The notes: generated by a model not told the origin, from the sequence alone. DNA of 64,000 nucleotides from Arthrobacter sp. MYb213 (GCF_002979915.1 NZ_PCQA01000004.1:372001-436000); one strand, 5' to 3'; positions 30,199-39,832 are shown, numbered from the stretch's first letter. Numbers and translations are program-made.

Positions 30199-32190
30199 AT
30201 GGCTGTCCAGAAGCTCATGTTCGACATTATTGGCAATGCTGACAAGGTCGATAAGGCATTCGACGATGTAGTGAAGTCCGCAGACACCATGGGTGGAAAG
30301 CTCAAGTCCGCTGGCAAGAAGGCCTTCGCCGGGATGATGGACCCCCGCGCGGGAGCAGCCGCTGGTGCAATATCTGGTGCTGCCCTCGCCAAGGGTTTCC
30401 AGTTCGCGATCGAGAAGGGGTCGGTCAGCAAGGGGCTCACCGCTAACCTCGGGCTGGATGCAGGGCAGGCAGAAGCCGCAGCATCCGCAACCGGTGGCCT
30501 GTACTCCGAGGCCTTCGGCGAATCGCTACAGGAGGTAGGCGACGCGGTAGAAACCGTGATGTCTTCCTTCCCTGGTATGCGTGATGCTGGTTCGGCCGCG
30601 TTGGAAGATATCACCGGTCAGGCAATGGCTTTGTCCAAGGCTCTCGGTACCGATGTCACCGAGACCGCTGCGTCTGCTGGTGTCATGGTTTCCACCGGGC
30701 TGGCCAAGGATAGCGCTGAGGCGTTCGATCTGATGGCGGCCGCCTCGCAGAAGGTACCCAAGGCCATGCGTGGCGAACTGCTCCCGGTCATGGAGGAGTA
30801 CGCCAAGGACTTCGAAGCACTCGGCATTGACGGTCCGAACGCTATGGGGTTGATCGCCGACGCTGCCCAGGGCGGCAAGATCCAGATGGATAAGACCGGT
30901 GACGCACTCAAGGAGTTCATGATCCGTGCATCGGATCTAGAGGACAAGGGTGCACAGTCCGCGCTGGAAGCACTCGGCCTGTCTGGTAAACAAACAGCTA
31001 AGGATCTGCTCGGTGGGGGAGACGCTGCTAAGCAGGCCTCGCAGGAGATCATCACTGGTCTTCAAGGCATCAAAGATCCTGGCCAGCAAGCGTCGGCCGC
31101 GATCGCTTTGTTCGGCACTCCGCTCGAAGATATCGGCAAGAACGAGATCCCCGGATTCCTCAATGCACTCACCGCCGCTGATGGCGGGATGGGCGACACC
31201 GCAGGTAAGGCCGAGGAGCTGAGTAGCGCAGTCAGCGAAGGACCCGGCGCACAGCTCAAGCAGCTGGGGCGCACGGTCGAAGAAACTTTCGGAGGTATCG
31301 TCTCTGGTGCTCTGCCGATCCTCGAACCACTGCTCGAAGGTCTGAAGCAGTTCGCGCCGATCCTTGGTCCGCTCGTGCTGGCCATGGGTGCGTTTGCCAT
31401 TGTGCAGGGCATAGTGAACGCGGTCATGTGGGCGTCACCGATCACGTGGATCATCGCAGGTATTCTCCTACTGATCGCCGCGATCGCGTTGCTCGTCGCC
31501 AACTGGGACACCATCGTCGCATGGGGTACCGAGGTATGGGGCGGATTTATCAACTGGCTGATGGAGCTCATCACTGGTTTCGCTGCTGGTTGGAACGCTA
31601 TGTGGGGCGCGATCGGTGCATTCCTCGTCGGCCTATGGCAGGGCTTCGTGACCGGTGCTCAGGAGATGGGCGCCAATCTGGTCGCGTTCTTCGTCGGTTT
31701 ACCGGACATGATCCTCGGTGTGCTCAAGGGCGCAGGGGACTGGCTGTTCAACGCTGGCAAGAATATCGTGCAAGGCCTGATCGACGGTATCTCATCGCTG
31801 GCTGGAACGATCGGTAACTTCTTCCTCGACCTGCTGCCTGGTTGGATTGTTGGCCCGTTCAAAGCGGCGCTCGGCATTCATTCCCCGTCGCGTGTGTTCG
31901 CTGATTTCGGCGAGAACATCGGCGAGGGCGTGCTGGTTGGTGTGGAGGACGTGGCACCGGCGATCGATAACCAGATGGCGAACCTTGTCAATGTGCCCGA
32001 CGAGGGTGGCCCGGTGAACTTCGCCGCGGCCACCGCCCCGATATCTTCGGCTCAGCCTCCTACTTCGAAGTCAGTGACCTTTGCACCGGTATACCAGGTG
32101 CAGGGTGGTGACTCCGAAGAGTTGTTCCAGAAGCTGTGGCCGAAGTTCCGGAACGAAGCTAGAAAGGAAGGGCTGATCCTTGGCGCATGA
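30199..32190 (+). CDS. tape measure protein
   Basis: A 663-residue protein that sets tail length and is ejected at infection. Ala/Gly-rich helical repeats make up residues 1-370 (FDDVVKSADTMGGKLKSAGKK, LTANLGLDAGQAEAAASATG); a hydrophobic cluster near residues 390-440 (LGPLVLAMGAFAIVQGIV, then WIIAGILLLIAAIALLVANW) fits membrane penetration; and the IHSPSRVFADFGENIGEG signature comes near the C-terminus. Using the usual 0.15 nm per residue, the tail would be about 100 nm. GGAGGG precedes the ATG. Confidence 0.95.
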   Translation: MAVQKLMFDIIGNADKVDKAFDDVVKSADTMGGKLKSAGKKAFAGMMDPRAGAAAGAISGAALAKGFQFAIEKGSVSKGLTANLGLDAGQAEAAASATGGLYSEAFGESLQEVGDAVETVMSSFPGMRDAGSAALEDITGQAMALSKALGTDVTETAASAGVMVSTGLAKDSAEAFDLMAAASQKVPKAMRGELLPVMEEYAKDFEALGIDGPNAMGLIADAAQGGKIQMDKTGDALKEFMIRASDLEDKGAQSALEALGLSGKQTAKDLLGGGDAAKQASQEIITGLQGIKDPGQQASAAIALFGTPLEDIGKNEIPGFLNALTAADGGMGDTAGKAEELSSAVSEGPGAQLKQLGRTVEETFGGIVSGALPILEPLLEGLKQFAPILGPLVLAMGAFAIVQGIVNAVMWASPITWIIAGILLLIAAIALLVANWDTIVAWGTEVWGGFINWLMELITGFAAGWNAMWGAIGAFLVGLWQGFVTGAQEMGANLVAFFVGLPDMILGVLKGAGDWLFNAGKNIVQGLIDGISSLAGTIGNFFLDLLPGWIVGPFKAALGIHSPSRVFADFGENIGEGVLVGVEDVAPAIDNQMANLVNVPDEGGPVNFAAATAPISSAQPPTSKSVTFAPVYQVQGGDSEELFQKLWPKFRNEARKEGLILGA

Positions 32191-32947
32191 TCTCAGCCTC
32201 ATCATCGGTGGGATGGAACTGAATAATCCATCCCACCGCAACGGGTACTTCGAAGTAGACGATATTGACGGTTGGTGGAAAGCCCCGTCTCGCAAGACCC
32301 GGGATGAGGCACGGCCAAACGATGACGGTGACTTTGATTCCGTCGATCACTTCGAATCCCGGTACATCACGATCAAGGGTGCCTTCGTTGCGAAGTCTCC
32401 GGCAGACCGGTGGGCAGGGGCGGACATTCTTTCGTCTCTGCTCTCCGGTGGGTCACAGATCATGACGGTACGAGCCGATGGCATAGCCCAGTGGGCGCGG
32501 GTGAAGCTCGTGGATAACGACAACATGGACTGGACCGCTTACAAGCTGCTCGAATATTCGATCCAGGTGAAAGCCGTTGACCCTCGGAAGTTCGGTAACT
32601 CCGAGGTGTTCACCGCTACAGCCGGCGGTTCCTCGGTCGGGGTGTACCAGCGCGGCACTTACCCGGCGACACCGATCTTCACGATCAGCGGGAACATGCC
32701 TGGCGGGTATCGGATCACCAAGGGTGGGAAGACCGTCTCAGTGACAGCGCCGCTGACTTCCTCACAGACCCACACTCTGGATCTCTCGACAGGAATCCTC
32801 CGCATCAACGGGGCAGTGGCTACCGGTGGTCTCAACGACTACCAGTGGAACACCATCGCCCCGGGCCTAGCCCAAAATGTTGCACTCGCACCACTGACCA
32901 CGGGCACCGGTGTACTAGAGATCGAAGTGACCGACACCTACATGTAA
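32180..32947 (+). CDS. distal tail protein (Dit-like)
   Basis: A 255-residue protein starting at a TTG with AAGGAAGG eight bases upstream, overlapping the tape measure end by 11 bp. An N-terminal beta domain containing RYITIKGAFVAKSPADRWAG leads into a C-terminal galectin-like part (YPATPIFTISGNMPGGYRI). It forms the ring at the end of the tail tube on which the hub and fibres sit. Confidence 0.8.
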   Translation: MAHDLSLIIGGMELNNPSHRNGYFEVDDIDGWWKAPSRKTRDEARPNDDGDFDSVDHFESRYITIKGAFVAKSPADRWAGADILSSLLSGGSQIMTVRADGIAQWARVKLVDNDNMDWTAYKLLEYSIQVKAVDPRKFGNSEVFTATAGGSSVGVYQRGTYPATPIFTISGNMPGGYRITKGGKTVSVTAPLTSSQTHTLDLSTGILRINGAVATGGLNDYQWNTIAPGLAQNVALAPLTTGTGVLEIEVTDTYM

Positions 32948-32956
32948 GGAGACCCG

Positions 32957-34024
32957 ATGAAGGGAACACGAGTATGGAGCGTCTCAGCCACTAACTTCGC
33001 TGACAAAGCACTCATCAGTCCCACCGACTGTCCCTGGTCGAGAGCACCCAACGCCGGAGCAAGCCACACCGCAGGATTCAACGTCAACGATGTAGCCACC
33101 AAAGCTCACATGAAAGCAGGGCTACTCGAACCCATGGAGCGGTTCATCGTCGTAGAAGACGGCGGTGTAGTCACCTATGCCGGACTCATCTGGGATGACA
33201 ACTACACCAAGGACAATCAGTCCCTCACTATCACCCACGATGACATCTGGTCTATCTTCGACCTCCGCCTCATCTCCGAAGACCGCACGTCTTCCATCCC
33301 CAGCTGGAAGAAAACATACTCGGGCCTGTCCTACGACACCATCGCAAAACGCCTCATCCAACTGGCTACCACCGGAGTCGGACGCAACATCCCGATCCGC
33401 TACGAAGACGACTACACCGGCGGAGAAACGCGCACCTACAACGGGTACAACCTCGACACCGCACTCGACGCGATCACCGAAATCATGGATCTCGACGACG
33501 GACCAGACATCGACTTCCGACCAGAGTGGGCGCCCGATGGCTCCCTACGCTGGACCATGCGAACCGGCGACCTCAGCCCAGAAGCACAAACCATCGAGGT
33601 CAACCTCGCAGCACCAAAAACAGACCTGAAAGGAGTCAGCTACAAACGCTCCGGACGAACCAAGGCCACACACCAGATAGCCATCGGCGAAGGCTCCGGC
33701 ATCGACATGCTCGTCGCCACAGCATCCCGCACCGGCCCGATCGCCCTCGAAGCCATCGATCAGTTCAAGAACATCAAAGACGCCACCCAGCTGCAGAAGA
33801 ACGCCAACTCCGCTCTCGCCGCACGCAAGCTCATCAGTCAGATCGATTTCAGCATCCGCGCTGATTCGGCACGCTTCGGCAACATGTGGGATCTCAAACC
33901 CGGCACACTCGTTCGCTGGTACAGCATTGATGACCCCCGAATACCAGACGGCTGGCACACCTCCGAAATTATCAAGTACTCCGGCAACGTCACCAGCGAC
34001 TGGATCAAACTCGAACTTCAATAA
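32957..34024 (+). CDS. tail hub / minor tail protein (Gp37-like)
   Basis: A 355-residue protein following the Dit gene. LLEPMERFIVVEDGGVVTYA and GLIWDDNYTKDNQSLTITHD, with later YDTIAKRLIQLA and DFSIRADSARFGNMWDLKPG, are the pattern of siphovirus hub proteins (Gp37-like in Rhodococcus/Gordonia phages). It probably closes the tail tube until infection. Confidence 0.75.
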   Translation: MKGTRVWSVSATNFADKALISPTDCPWSRAPNAGASHTAGFNVNDVATKAHMKAGLLEPMERFIVVEDGGVVTYAGLIWDDNYTKDNQSLTITHDDIWSIFDLRLISEDRTSSIPSWKKTYSGLSYDTIAKRLIQLATTGVGRNIPIRYEDDYTGGETRTYNGYNLDTALDAITEIMDLDDGPDIDFRPEWAPDGSLRWTMRTGDLSPEAQTIEVNLAAPKTDLKGVSYKRSGRTKATHQIAIGEGSGIDMLVATASRTGPIALEAIDQFKNIKDATQLQKNANSALAARKLISQIDFSIRADSARFGNMWDLKPGTLVRWYSIDDPRIPDGWHTSEIIKYSGNVTSDWIKLELQ

Positions 34025-34042
34025 AAAGTGAGGTGACCGCCC

Positions 34043-34897
34043 ATGGCACGAAAGCCCAACCTCAACTCAGGTAGCTTCAAGAAGTTCGTCAAGAACCAAG
34101 GCGCGCTCGCCGTGCAGACTCCGCTGTCGCGGACGGCGGTTGAGCGTGGTTCGACTCGCTGGCTTGACGGCTCTCGTGTGGATATCGAGGGAATCCTTAA
34201 CCTGATCGGTCGGATGAATGCGTCCGGGGTTGTTGATGTAACTGGAACGCTGAACGGGTCGGGCACGAACAACTTCAGCGGGACCAACAACTTGACTGGT
34301 ATCAACCACCTGGTGGGTCCGACCGATGTGGCCGGCAACTTTGAGATCATCTCCGGTGGACAGTTCAAGGCTGGCGATTCGATCATCTACCCTGACGGGT
34401 CCGCGAAGTTCGGTGCTCTGGGTATCGCGTCCGACGGCACCATGCAGGCCGGACTCTTCGAACTCCGACCAGACGGCAGCGCAGACTTCGGAACGTTCGG
34501 GATCGAAGCTGACGGCACACTGCATGTGCGTAACGACTTGAACATCGAGGATGGAGGGTTATTCAAATCTGGTGTCACACAGATAGAGCCAACGGGCAAA
34601 GCAACATTCGGTGACTTCATCATCGATCCAGACTCGGGGTTCCCACTTCAAACTCCGGGCGGGGATATGTTCCTCCCAGGTGGAGGAGGCATAGGCCTGA
34701 CAAGCACTGGGTTCGGACAGATGTCCATAATGCCTACGGGTACATCGATAAGTAACGGAACGACCGTTCTTAGCTTATTCGGAGGTGTCGCAAGTTTGCT
34801 CGGAGCGTTGAAGATTTCTTCTACACCTACCGCACCAGCATCCGAGCTAATCCCGTTGGGAATTGACACGAATGGCAACGTCAAGCGAATCGTCTAG
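34043..34897 (+). CDS. minor tail / fibre protein with repetitive beta segments
   Basis: A 284-residue protein rich in Gly, Asn, Thr and Asp. Repeating units such as VTGTLNGSGTNNFSGTNNLT and PDGSADFGTFGIEADGTLHV indicate a beta-helical or triple beta-spiral shaft. Its stop TAG shares the palindrome CTAG (34894-34897) with the stop of the convergent lipoprotein gene. Confidence 0.7.
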   Translation: MARKPNLNSGSFKKFVKNQGALAVQTPLSRTAVERGSTRWLDGSRVDIEGILNLIGRMNASGVVDVTGTLNGSGTNNFSGTNNLTGINHLVGPTDVAGNFEIISGGQFKAGDSIIYPDGSAKFGALGIASDGTMQAGLFELRPDGSADFGTFGIEADGTLHVRNDLNIEDGGLFKSGVTQIEPTGKATFGDFIIDPDSGFPLQTPGGDMFLPGGGGIGLTSTGFGQMSIMPTGTSISNGTTVLSLFGGVASLLGALKISSTPTAPASELIPLGIDTNGNVKRIV

Positions 34898-35289
34898 CGC
34901 TGAGGGTTCGCCATAGCTTCGCAAGTAAGCGCGCTGGCTTCGTCGGCCAAATTCACATTCAGCGTCTCATCTTCGTAAAGCGCAAAGGGAACACCCGACG
35001 AACAGAATTCATGGAGCGCTATGACTGACTCCTTGACAGTCGGAACTTCCACCGCTGCCCCTTCGGCTTGGCTGTTGACGTAGAAAGCAAAAGCGTATTC
35101 CTCGGGGGTCACACCAAGATCTTCCGGCAACGCACCGATCAGAGGCTCATCACTGATGCTCCGTTGCGAGATCGACTGCACTGCGCTCGCCGAGGGTGTC
35201 TCCGCCGGTTCCGGGGCTGACGCAGTGGCCGAGCATCCCACGAGCATGAGGGCGCAGGCAGCTAGAGCAGTCAAAGTTGTGGGTCGCAT
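34894..35289 (-). CDS. prophage-encoded lipoprotein (reverse strand)
   Basis: A 131-residue exported protein with a signal peptide and lipobox (TALAACALMLVGC, lipidated Cys19), a Pro/Ser/Ala-rich linker, and a small C-terminal domain with two cysteines (HEFCSSG and LTCEAM). It is transcribed against the tail operon, between two fibre genes, and must use its own promoter near 35290-35400. Lysogen-expressed lipoproteins in such positions commonly block DNA entry of related phages; that role is inferred. The SD is only a GGGGG close to the ATG. Confidence 0.78.
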   Translation of the reverse strand: MRPTTLTALAACALMLVGCSATASAPEPAETPSASAVQSISQRSISDEPLIGALPEDLGVTPEEYAFAFYVNSQAEGAAVEVPTVKESVIALHEFCSSGVPFALYEDETLNVNLADEASALTCEAMANPQR

Positions 35290-35318
35290 ACCCCCAGATT
35301 ATTCGAAAGGCCGATCAA

Positions 35319-35498
35319 ATGGCAGACGAGCCACCTAACAATCGCGTAACAGAACTCGAAACCGAGAACGCGTCCCTCCGCACCGAGCTCCAGATCGCCA
35401 ACTACATGCTCGCCGATCTCAGCGCCGCACTCTCGTCCGCGCACCTCAGACAAGCCCGAGCATCCGCTCAACTCAAACTCATCCCACCCACCGCTTAG
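35319..35498 (+). CDS. small coiled-coil protein (59 aa)
   Basis: The ATG at 35319 follows GAAAGG and starts MADEPPNN; the longer upstream frame overlaps the lipoprotein start. A heptad-like segment (VTELETENASLRTELQIANY) predicts a trimeric or dimeric coiled coil. Its stop codon lies in the loop of a hairpin. Possibly a tail fibre connector; function unknown. Confidence 0.6.
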   Translation: MADEPPNNRVTELETENASLRTELQIANYMLADLSAALSSAHLRQARASAQLKLIPPTA

Positions 35499-35507
35499 CC
35501 GGTGGGT
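35486..35507 (+). terminator. hairpin overlapping the stop of the coiled-coil gene
   Basis: ACCCACCG (35486-35493) pairs with CGGTGGGT (35500-35507) with the TAG stop in the loop, followed by TTCGCATTT. A probable weak intrinsic terminator for transcripts of the small gene. Confidence 0.6.
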
Positions 35508-35530
35508 TTCGCATTTAACAAGGGGGCAGG

Positions 35531-35977
35531 ATGCCGAAAGTAACAGGCGGACTAAGAAGTATCGCCGGTGGAACGCTGAACTCTTTCATTGGGAAACTCG
35601 TTTTCCGTCTCAACGCACCAAACGTTGGTGTGGTGGGGTTCAGCAAAAGCCACGTGGTCAACACGATGGAGTGGCCAGTAACGCCAGGTACTGACGGTAA
35701 CTGGTCGGTAAACCTCACTGCTAACACTGTCTTCGCGAACGACTCTTGGTATGACGTAGGCATCGTTTGGAACGAAACCGAAGGAACGTTCTGGGACTTC
35801 GGCCTACGCATCCGTGTTCCTAGTGATGGTGGCACATTCGATGAACTTTTGGACACGACCGGCACAGGGCAAGCATCAAACCCATTCGTGGTCTGGGTGG
35901 GCGAAACCGCGCCAGCAGAACGCAAAGGCCAGTGGTGGTTCAAGCCATCAACCAACAAACTTTACAGGTGGGAGTAA
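35531..35977 (+). CDS. minor tail / fibre-associated protein (148 aa)
   Basis: A 148-residue, beta-rich protein (LVFRLNAPNVGVVGFSKSH, GNWSVNLTANTVFANDSWYD), with a C-terminal VVWVGETAPAERKGQWWFKP segment of the kind found in tail fibre ends. It lies directly before the first enzyme-bearing fibre gene and probably forms part of the receptor-binding tip. Confidence 0.65.
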   Translation: MPKVTGGLRSIAGGTLNSFIGKLVFRLNAPNVGVVGFSKSHVVNTMEWPVTPGTDGNWSVNLTANTVFANDSWYDVGIVWNETEGTFWDFGLRIRVPSDGGTFDELLDTTGTGQASNPFVVWVGETAPAERKGQWWFKPSTNKLYRWE

Positions 35978-35980
35978 GCC

Positions 35981-37801
35981 GTGGCATGGGTAGAAATAGC
36001 CGACCTCAAAGGCGGCAAGGGCGATAAGGGTGACACCGGACCAATGGGTGGGTTCCAGGCCGGGCAATCTGCTCCGTCGAATCTTCTCAACGCTTACGGC
36101 GGAACCTATGAAGGCTCGTACCGTGTAGCGACAGATGGTGCAGCGACAGCAACCATAGGTTCACCATCTGGTGCGAAAGCTGGCAACGTTTCCATCTGGC
36201 CTCTAGGGTCGGCAGCAGCAATCCTTGTGTGGCGAAACTCAGACGATGGGCGCGAGTGGCAGCGCTCCGTAGGCAGTAGCAGTACTTACATCACTGATTG
36301 GGTTGAAACACTCCGCAAGGGGTCGAAGCGAGTAGCTGAACCTCTCACCTTGGCAGGATCGGCAACGGTCAATTCTGATTCTGATGTGGGTGTCCGCATT
36401 CCGTTCCGGGTGCCAGCTAACGTTCGACGCTGGCGAGTCTACATTCGCAACTACAACGACCGAACCACTACCGCCTATCCGGGCTCCCTGAACTTTACGG
36501 GAGTGACCATTGGTAAAGGTGCCGTCAATGCGGAGGGGCGACCTACTGGGCAGTTCGCGGGCGATAAGTTCCCGGTGTCTAGTTCGTTCGTTTCAAGCGA
36601 GGCAGGTTCGCAATGGTCTTCTCTCTGGCAGACTTACGAGCTTGTGCCTGGGCAGGAGTATGTCCTTTCGTACGGTTACAAGAGTCCCGCGCAGAATAAC
36701 CATGCGTCGGTTGGTGGAGGTTTTCTTACCAGTGGTGGGTCTGCTGCGATCAACACTGACGGCCACCCTCTCACGAAAACTCAGTCAGTTCCGTTGGACG
36801 TGTGGATTGCGTTTGACGTTGATGAGCACGTACCGCAGTACGCGTACTTCGGCGATTCACTCACTGCTGGTGTTTCAGCTGATCTGCCTGTCTACGATTC
36901 GTGGGCTAAGCGTCACGCTCACGCGAATGGTGCGTTCGCGCAGATCTACGCGTACTCAGGAACTGGCTATTCAGAGTGGGCTTCGTCCCTAAAGTTTGGG
37001 CTCAACAAGTACGTGACGTTCTCGGGCATTCGAAAGCCGGAAGTCCTATACAACGCGATGGGCTCTAACGGTCTTGCTGGGTCTAACGTCTCGCAGATGA
37101 AAGCTCAGATGGAAACCTCGCTGGACACTATCCGACAGGTTGTGTGTACGGAGATCATCAATGTCACTGTACTTCCACGTCTAAACGGTTCAGATTCCTT
37201 TGAAGTGAACCGCAAGGCGTGGAACCAGTACATGATCGACCAGGTTCCAGGTGGCGCGTTGATGACCGTTGACGCGGCAGCCGCGCTGACTGATGCTTCG
37301 GGTGGAGTGTTGGATGCGAAGTGGCGTGAAAGCCCCACGAATATTCACCTGAACTATGCCGGGTATGCGCAGTATGCGAACGCGGTAGCGCGTGGGGCCG
37401 GTGGTGGAGGCGCGGCTATCGCTACAGCGGCAACAGTATCAACGTTGCCGGGAGCCTCTGCTTCTAACCGTGGTCTGATCATCTTCGTTGTTTCAGAGAA
37501 TAAGCCGTACTACTCCAATGGAACGTCGTGGAGTTCACTTTCTGATGGGCCTCAAGGAGATCCGGGACCGGCAGGTCCTGGTGTTCCTTCTGGGGGTGCC
37601 GCATTCCAGTACATCCGTAAGAACTCCGCGGGCACAACCACTGAGTGGGCAACCCTGAACCCCACGACTATCGGCCTTGGAAGTGTGAATAACACGCCGG
37701 ACGCAGACAAGCCTGTGTCCGGTCCTCAGTCGGCAGCGTTGAACCTCAAACAAGACAAACTCGTCAAAGACCCGGAGGGGTTCTACCTCATAGGAGGATA
37801 A
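35981..37801 (+). CDS. tail fibre protein with collagen-like repeats and SGNH-hydrolase domain
   Basis: A 606-residue tail protein starting at a GTG. A collagen-like GGKGDKGDTGP lies at residues 10-20, a jelly-roll-like part at about 100-270, then an SGNH hydrolase domain: YFGDSLTAG (Ser293), an AMGSNG segment at block III, and NIHLNYAGY (His456). The Asp usually three residues before the His is Thr453, so a Ser-His dyad may be used or activity lost. A second collagen-like segment (GPQGDPGPAGPG) comes near residue 530. SGNH fibres often remove O-acetyl groups from surface glycans. Confidence 0.82.
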   Translation: MAWVEIADLKGGKGDKGDTGPMGGFQAGQSAPSNLLNAYGGTYEGSYRVATDGAATATIGSPSGAKAGNVSIWPLGSAAAILVWRNSDDGREWQRSVGSSSTYITDWVETLRKGSKRVAEPLTLAGSATVNSDSDVGVRIPFRVPANVRRWRVYIRNYNDRTTTAYPGSLNFTGVTIGKGAVNAEGRPTGQFAGDKFPVSSSFVSSEAGSQWSSLWQTYELVPGQEYVLSYGYKSPAQNNHASVGGGFLTSGGSAAINTDGHPLTKTQSVPLDVWIAFDVDEHVPQYAYFGDSLTAGVSADLPVYDSWAKRHAHANGAFAQIYAYSGTGYSEWASSLKFGLNKYVTFSGIRKPEVLYNAMGSNGLAGSNVSQMKAQMETSLDTIRQVVCTEIINVTVLPRLNGSDSFEVNRKAWNQYMIDQVPGGALMTVDAAAALTDASGGVLDAKWRESPTNIHLNYAGYAQYANAVARGAGGGGAAIATAATVSTLPGASASNRGLIIFVVSENKPYYSNGTSWSSLSDGPQGDPGPAGPGVPSGGAAFQYIRKNSAGTTTEWATLNPTTIGLGSVNNTPDADKPVSGPQSAALNLKQDKLVKDPEGFYLIGG

Positions 37802-37804
37802 GCA

Positions 37805-39787
37805 ATGGCTGACCGCCTCGTACCAATAGACGAAAACTATCGCTTCCCAGCGCCACTGGAAGCACGCCTAGCGGGAAACTTCGCTGGGCTTACTGAGGGG
37901 AAAGTCCCTGTAGATCAGTTGCCAACTGACGCGCTGGTAACTGACGCTAACGTCGCCGCGCAGATCAATGGTACTCAAACGGGTACTGCTATCGACTCAC
38001 GCATCACCACGCAAGCAACTCCGCTAGTCCAGCCAATTGTCGCTGATTATATCGCATCAAGCCAAGTAGTCGTAGATGCTGCGGCGGCGGCTGTAAACGC
38101 GAACCCGAAGATTCAGGAGCTTCAACACGGAGTAACGCTGTCAGGAGTGGTTGACATGAACACTCTGACGACCCCCAATAAGTACCTGATCAGTAGTTCA
38201 GTGGCAGGAACGCTAGTCAATGGGCCACGCGTTCCCGGCGCTGGCTCCGTGGAAGTACTCCCCAACGGCGGTTCGGGAATCACCCAGCGCTACCAGATGA
38301 ACAACGGATTCAACCAACCTCGTGTCGTTGAACGGGCGGGCGCTAACAACGGGACAGGCTTCGGCGCTTGGGTGCCGATGACAAGTATTCCTGAACCGTT
38401 GGTGCAGGGTGAAAACATTTCTACGCTGACTGTTCCGGGTGACTATGTCGCTTCAACCCCAACAATCGCAACCAGCATCGTGGGTAAACCCGACGCCGCA
38501 CAAGGCAAGCCGTTCGCGCTAAAGGTCGAAACGTCGTGGACGTCGCTCACCGCACACCGTACCGTGCACAAGCTGACGCTATTACCCTATGCGCAAGGTG
38601 AGCTCCCGCGCCAATTCGTGAAATCGTTCACCCAAGAAGGGGTCCTATCAGACTGGGTAGAAGATAGCCAAGCACCACTCCTCTCCGCAGCGTACCCATT
38701 CGGGCACAAACGAGGTTTGATGCGCCAGGAATCTAAGCTTCGTCGTGGTGGACGCGTCGGAACGTCTGGGGCGACACCTGTGGCCTTGTCCTTTGATCAT
38801 GGCTTTGCCAACTTCCGAGATTTTGTCCTACCTCATTTGAAGCGCCTAGGACTTCCATGCTCGGTTGCCGTGAATACCAGCACCCTCGGTTCAGGAGAAT
38901 CTCTGGGTGTGTCATACGCCGAGCTGCAAGCGTACTCACTGAATAGTGGCGTGGAGCTTTGCCACCACTCCCGAGACCACGGCGATGTGGGGTTCGCATT
39001 GACGAACACGACTGCACTGCGAGACAAAATTTTGGGGCCAATCCAGCTCATTGAGGATGGTTGCCCTGAATGTGTTGCGGACGCATACATTATGCCCGGC
39101 GTTAGCGGAACCCAATACCAAGGCTTCAACGCTGGTGTGCCGTACAAAAACTGGTGGGAGCACCCTGCTGGCCGAATCATCATTGACAACTTCCCCGTCG
39201 TTACCGGGATCTTGCCTGGGCAGGGCGTTCCGATGTTGGGCGAGCCAGTCGATGGGGTAGGGCGGATCGGCTGGGATTCCAGTTCGTGGGCCACTGAAAC
39301 CAGGAATCGGATCCAATCACTATCTGGCACTGGGCTTGGTACTCATATATACATGCACCCTTCGTTCATCAACAACGGAATCACTGATGCCGCTGTGGTA
39401 ACGATGCTGGAATGGCTAGCGGAACAACGTGATGCCGGGCAGATCGAAGTGCTCACTGTGTCTGGTTTCTCGTGGGCTGACACGTCGGAAATGAGGATGA
39501 AACTGTCAAAGGAATCTGCATGGGTTGATGATACGACTGTGTTGGAATTAGCTCCATTGCATGAGTACTTGCGGGGATCTCAGGTCATGCTTTCGGGGGT
39601 GTCATCTGCCGGTGGGCAGGTCACTTTGACGGCGACAAGTGACGCTGGCGGGCTGAATGCCTCGGTGACGCAAACGGTCGTGGCGGGCGGCAAGGCTCGC
39701 TTGTGCTTCAGCGTCCCAAAGAGTACTACCACCATCACGCTAACATCAACAGGCGGGCTTAACAGCCGTGAAGTGACCGCCGTTTAG
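37805..39787 (+). CDS. tail fibre/spike protein with polysaccharide-deacetylase-like domain
   Basis: A 660-residue protein. The N-terminal about 300 residues are fibre-like (LTEGKVPVDQLPTDALVTDA, GSGITQRYQMNNGFNQPRVV). A NodB-like domain follows: LSFDHG (Asp331, His332 where the classic motif has TFDDG) and the metal motif H388-S-x-x-H392 in ELCHHSRDHGD, then a C-terminal beta domain. It probably de-N- or O-acetylates a host wall polysaccharide during adsorption. A strong hairpin follows. Confidence 0.8.
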   Translation: MADRLVPIDENYRFPAPLEARLAGNFAGLTEGKVPVDQLPTDALVTDANVAAQINGTQTGTAIDSRITTQATPLVQPIVADYIASSQVVVDAAAAAVNANPKIQELQHGVTLSGVVDMNTLTTPNKYLISSSVAGTLVNGPRVPGAGSVEVLPNGGSGITQRYQMNNGFNQPRVVERAGANNGTGFGAWVPMTSIPEPLVQGENISTLTVPGDYVASTPTIATSIVGKPDAAQGKPFALKVETSWTSLTAHRTVHKLTLLPYAQGELPRQFVKSFTQEGVLSDWVEDSQAPLLSAAYPFGHKRGLMRQESKLRRGGRVGTSGATPVALSFDHGFANFRDFVLPHLKRLGLPCSVAVNTSTLGSGESLGVSYAELQAYSLNSGVELCHHSRDHGDVGFALTNTTALRDKILGPIQLIEDGCPECVADAYIMPGVSGTQYQGFNAGVPYKNWWEHPAGRIIIDNFPVVTGILPGQGVPMLGEPVDGVGRIGWDSSSWATETRNRIQSLSGTGLGTHIYMHPSFINNGITDAAVVTMLEWLAEQRDAGQIEVLTVSGFSWADTSEMRMKLSKESAWVDDTTVLELAPLHEYLRGSQVMLSGVSSAGGQVTLTATSDAGGLNASVTQTVVAGGKARLCFSVPKSTTTITLTSTGGLNSREVTAV

Positions 39788-39802
39788 AACTAACCAAGCG
39801 AT

Positions 39803-39832
39803 CACAGGGGGCGCATTTTTATGCTCCCTGTG
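39803..39832 (+). terminator. hairpin after the last tail fibre gene
   Basis: CACAGGGG pairs with TCCCTGTG (one G-T), extended by GCAT/ATGC after a 2-nt bulge around a TTTT loop. It lies 16 bp after the fibre stop and separates structural from lysis-side genes. Confidence 0.6.
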
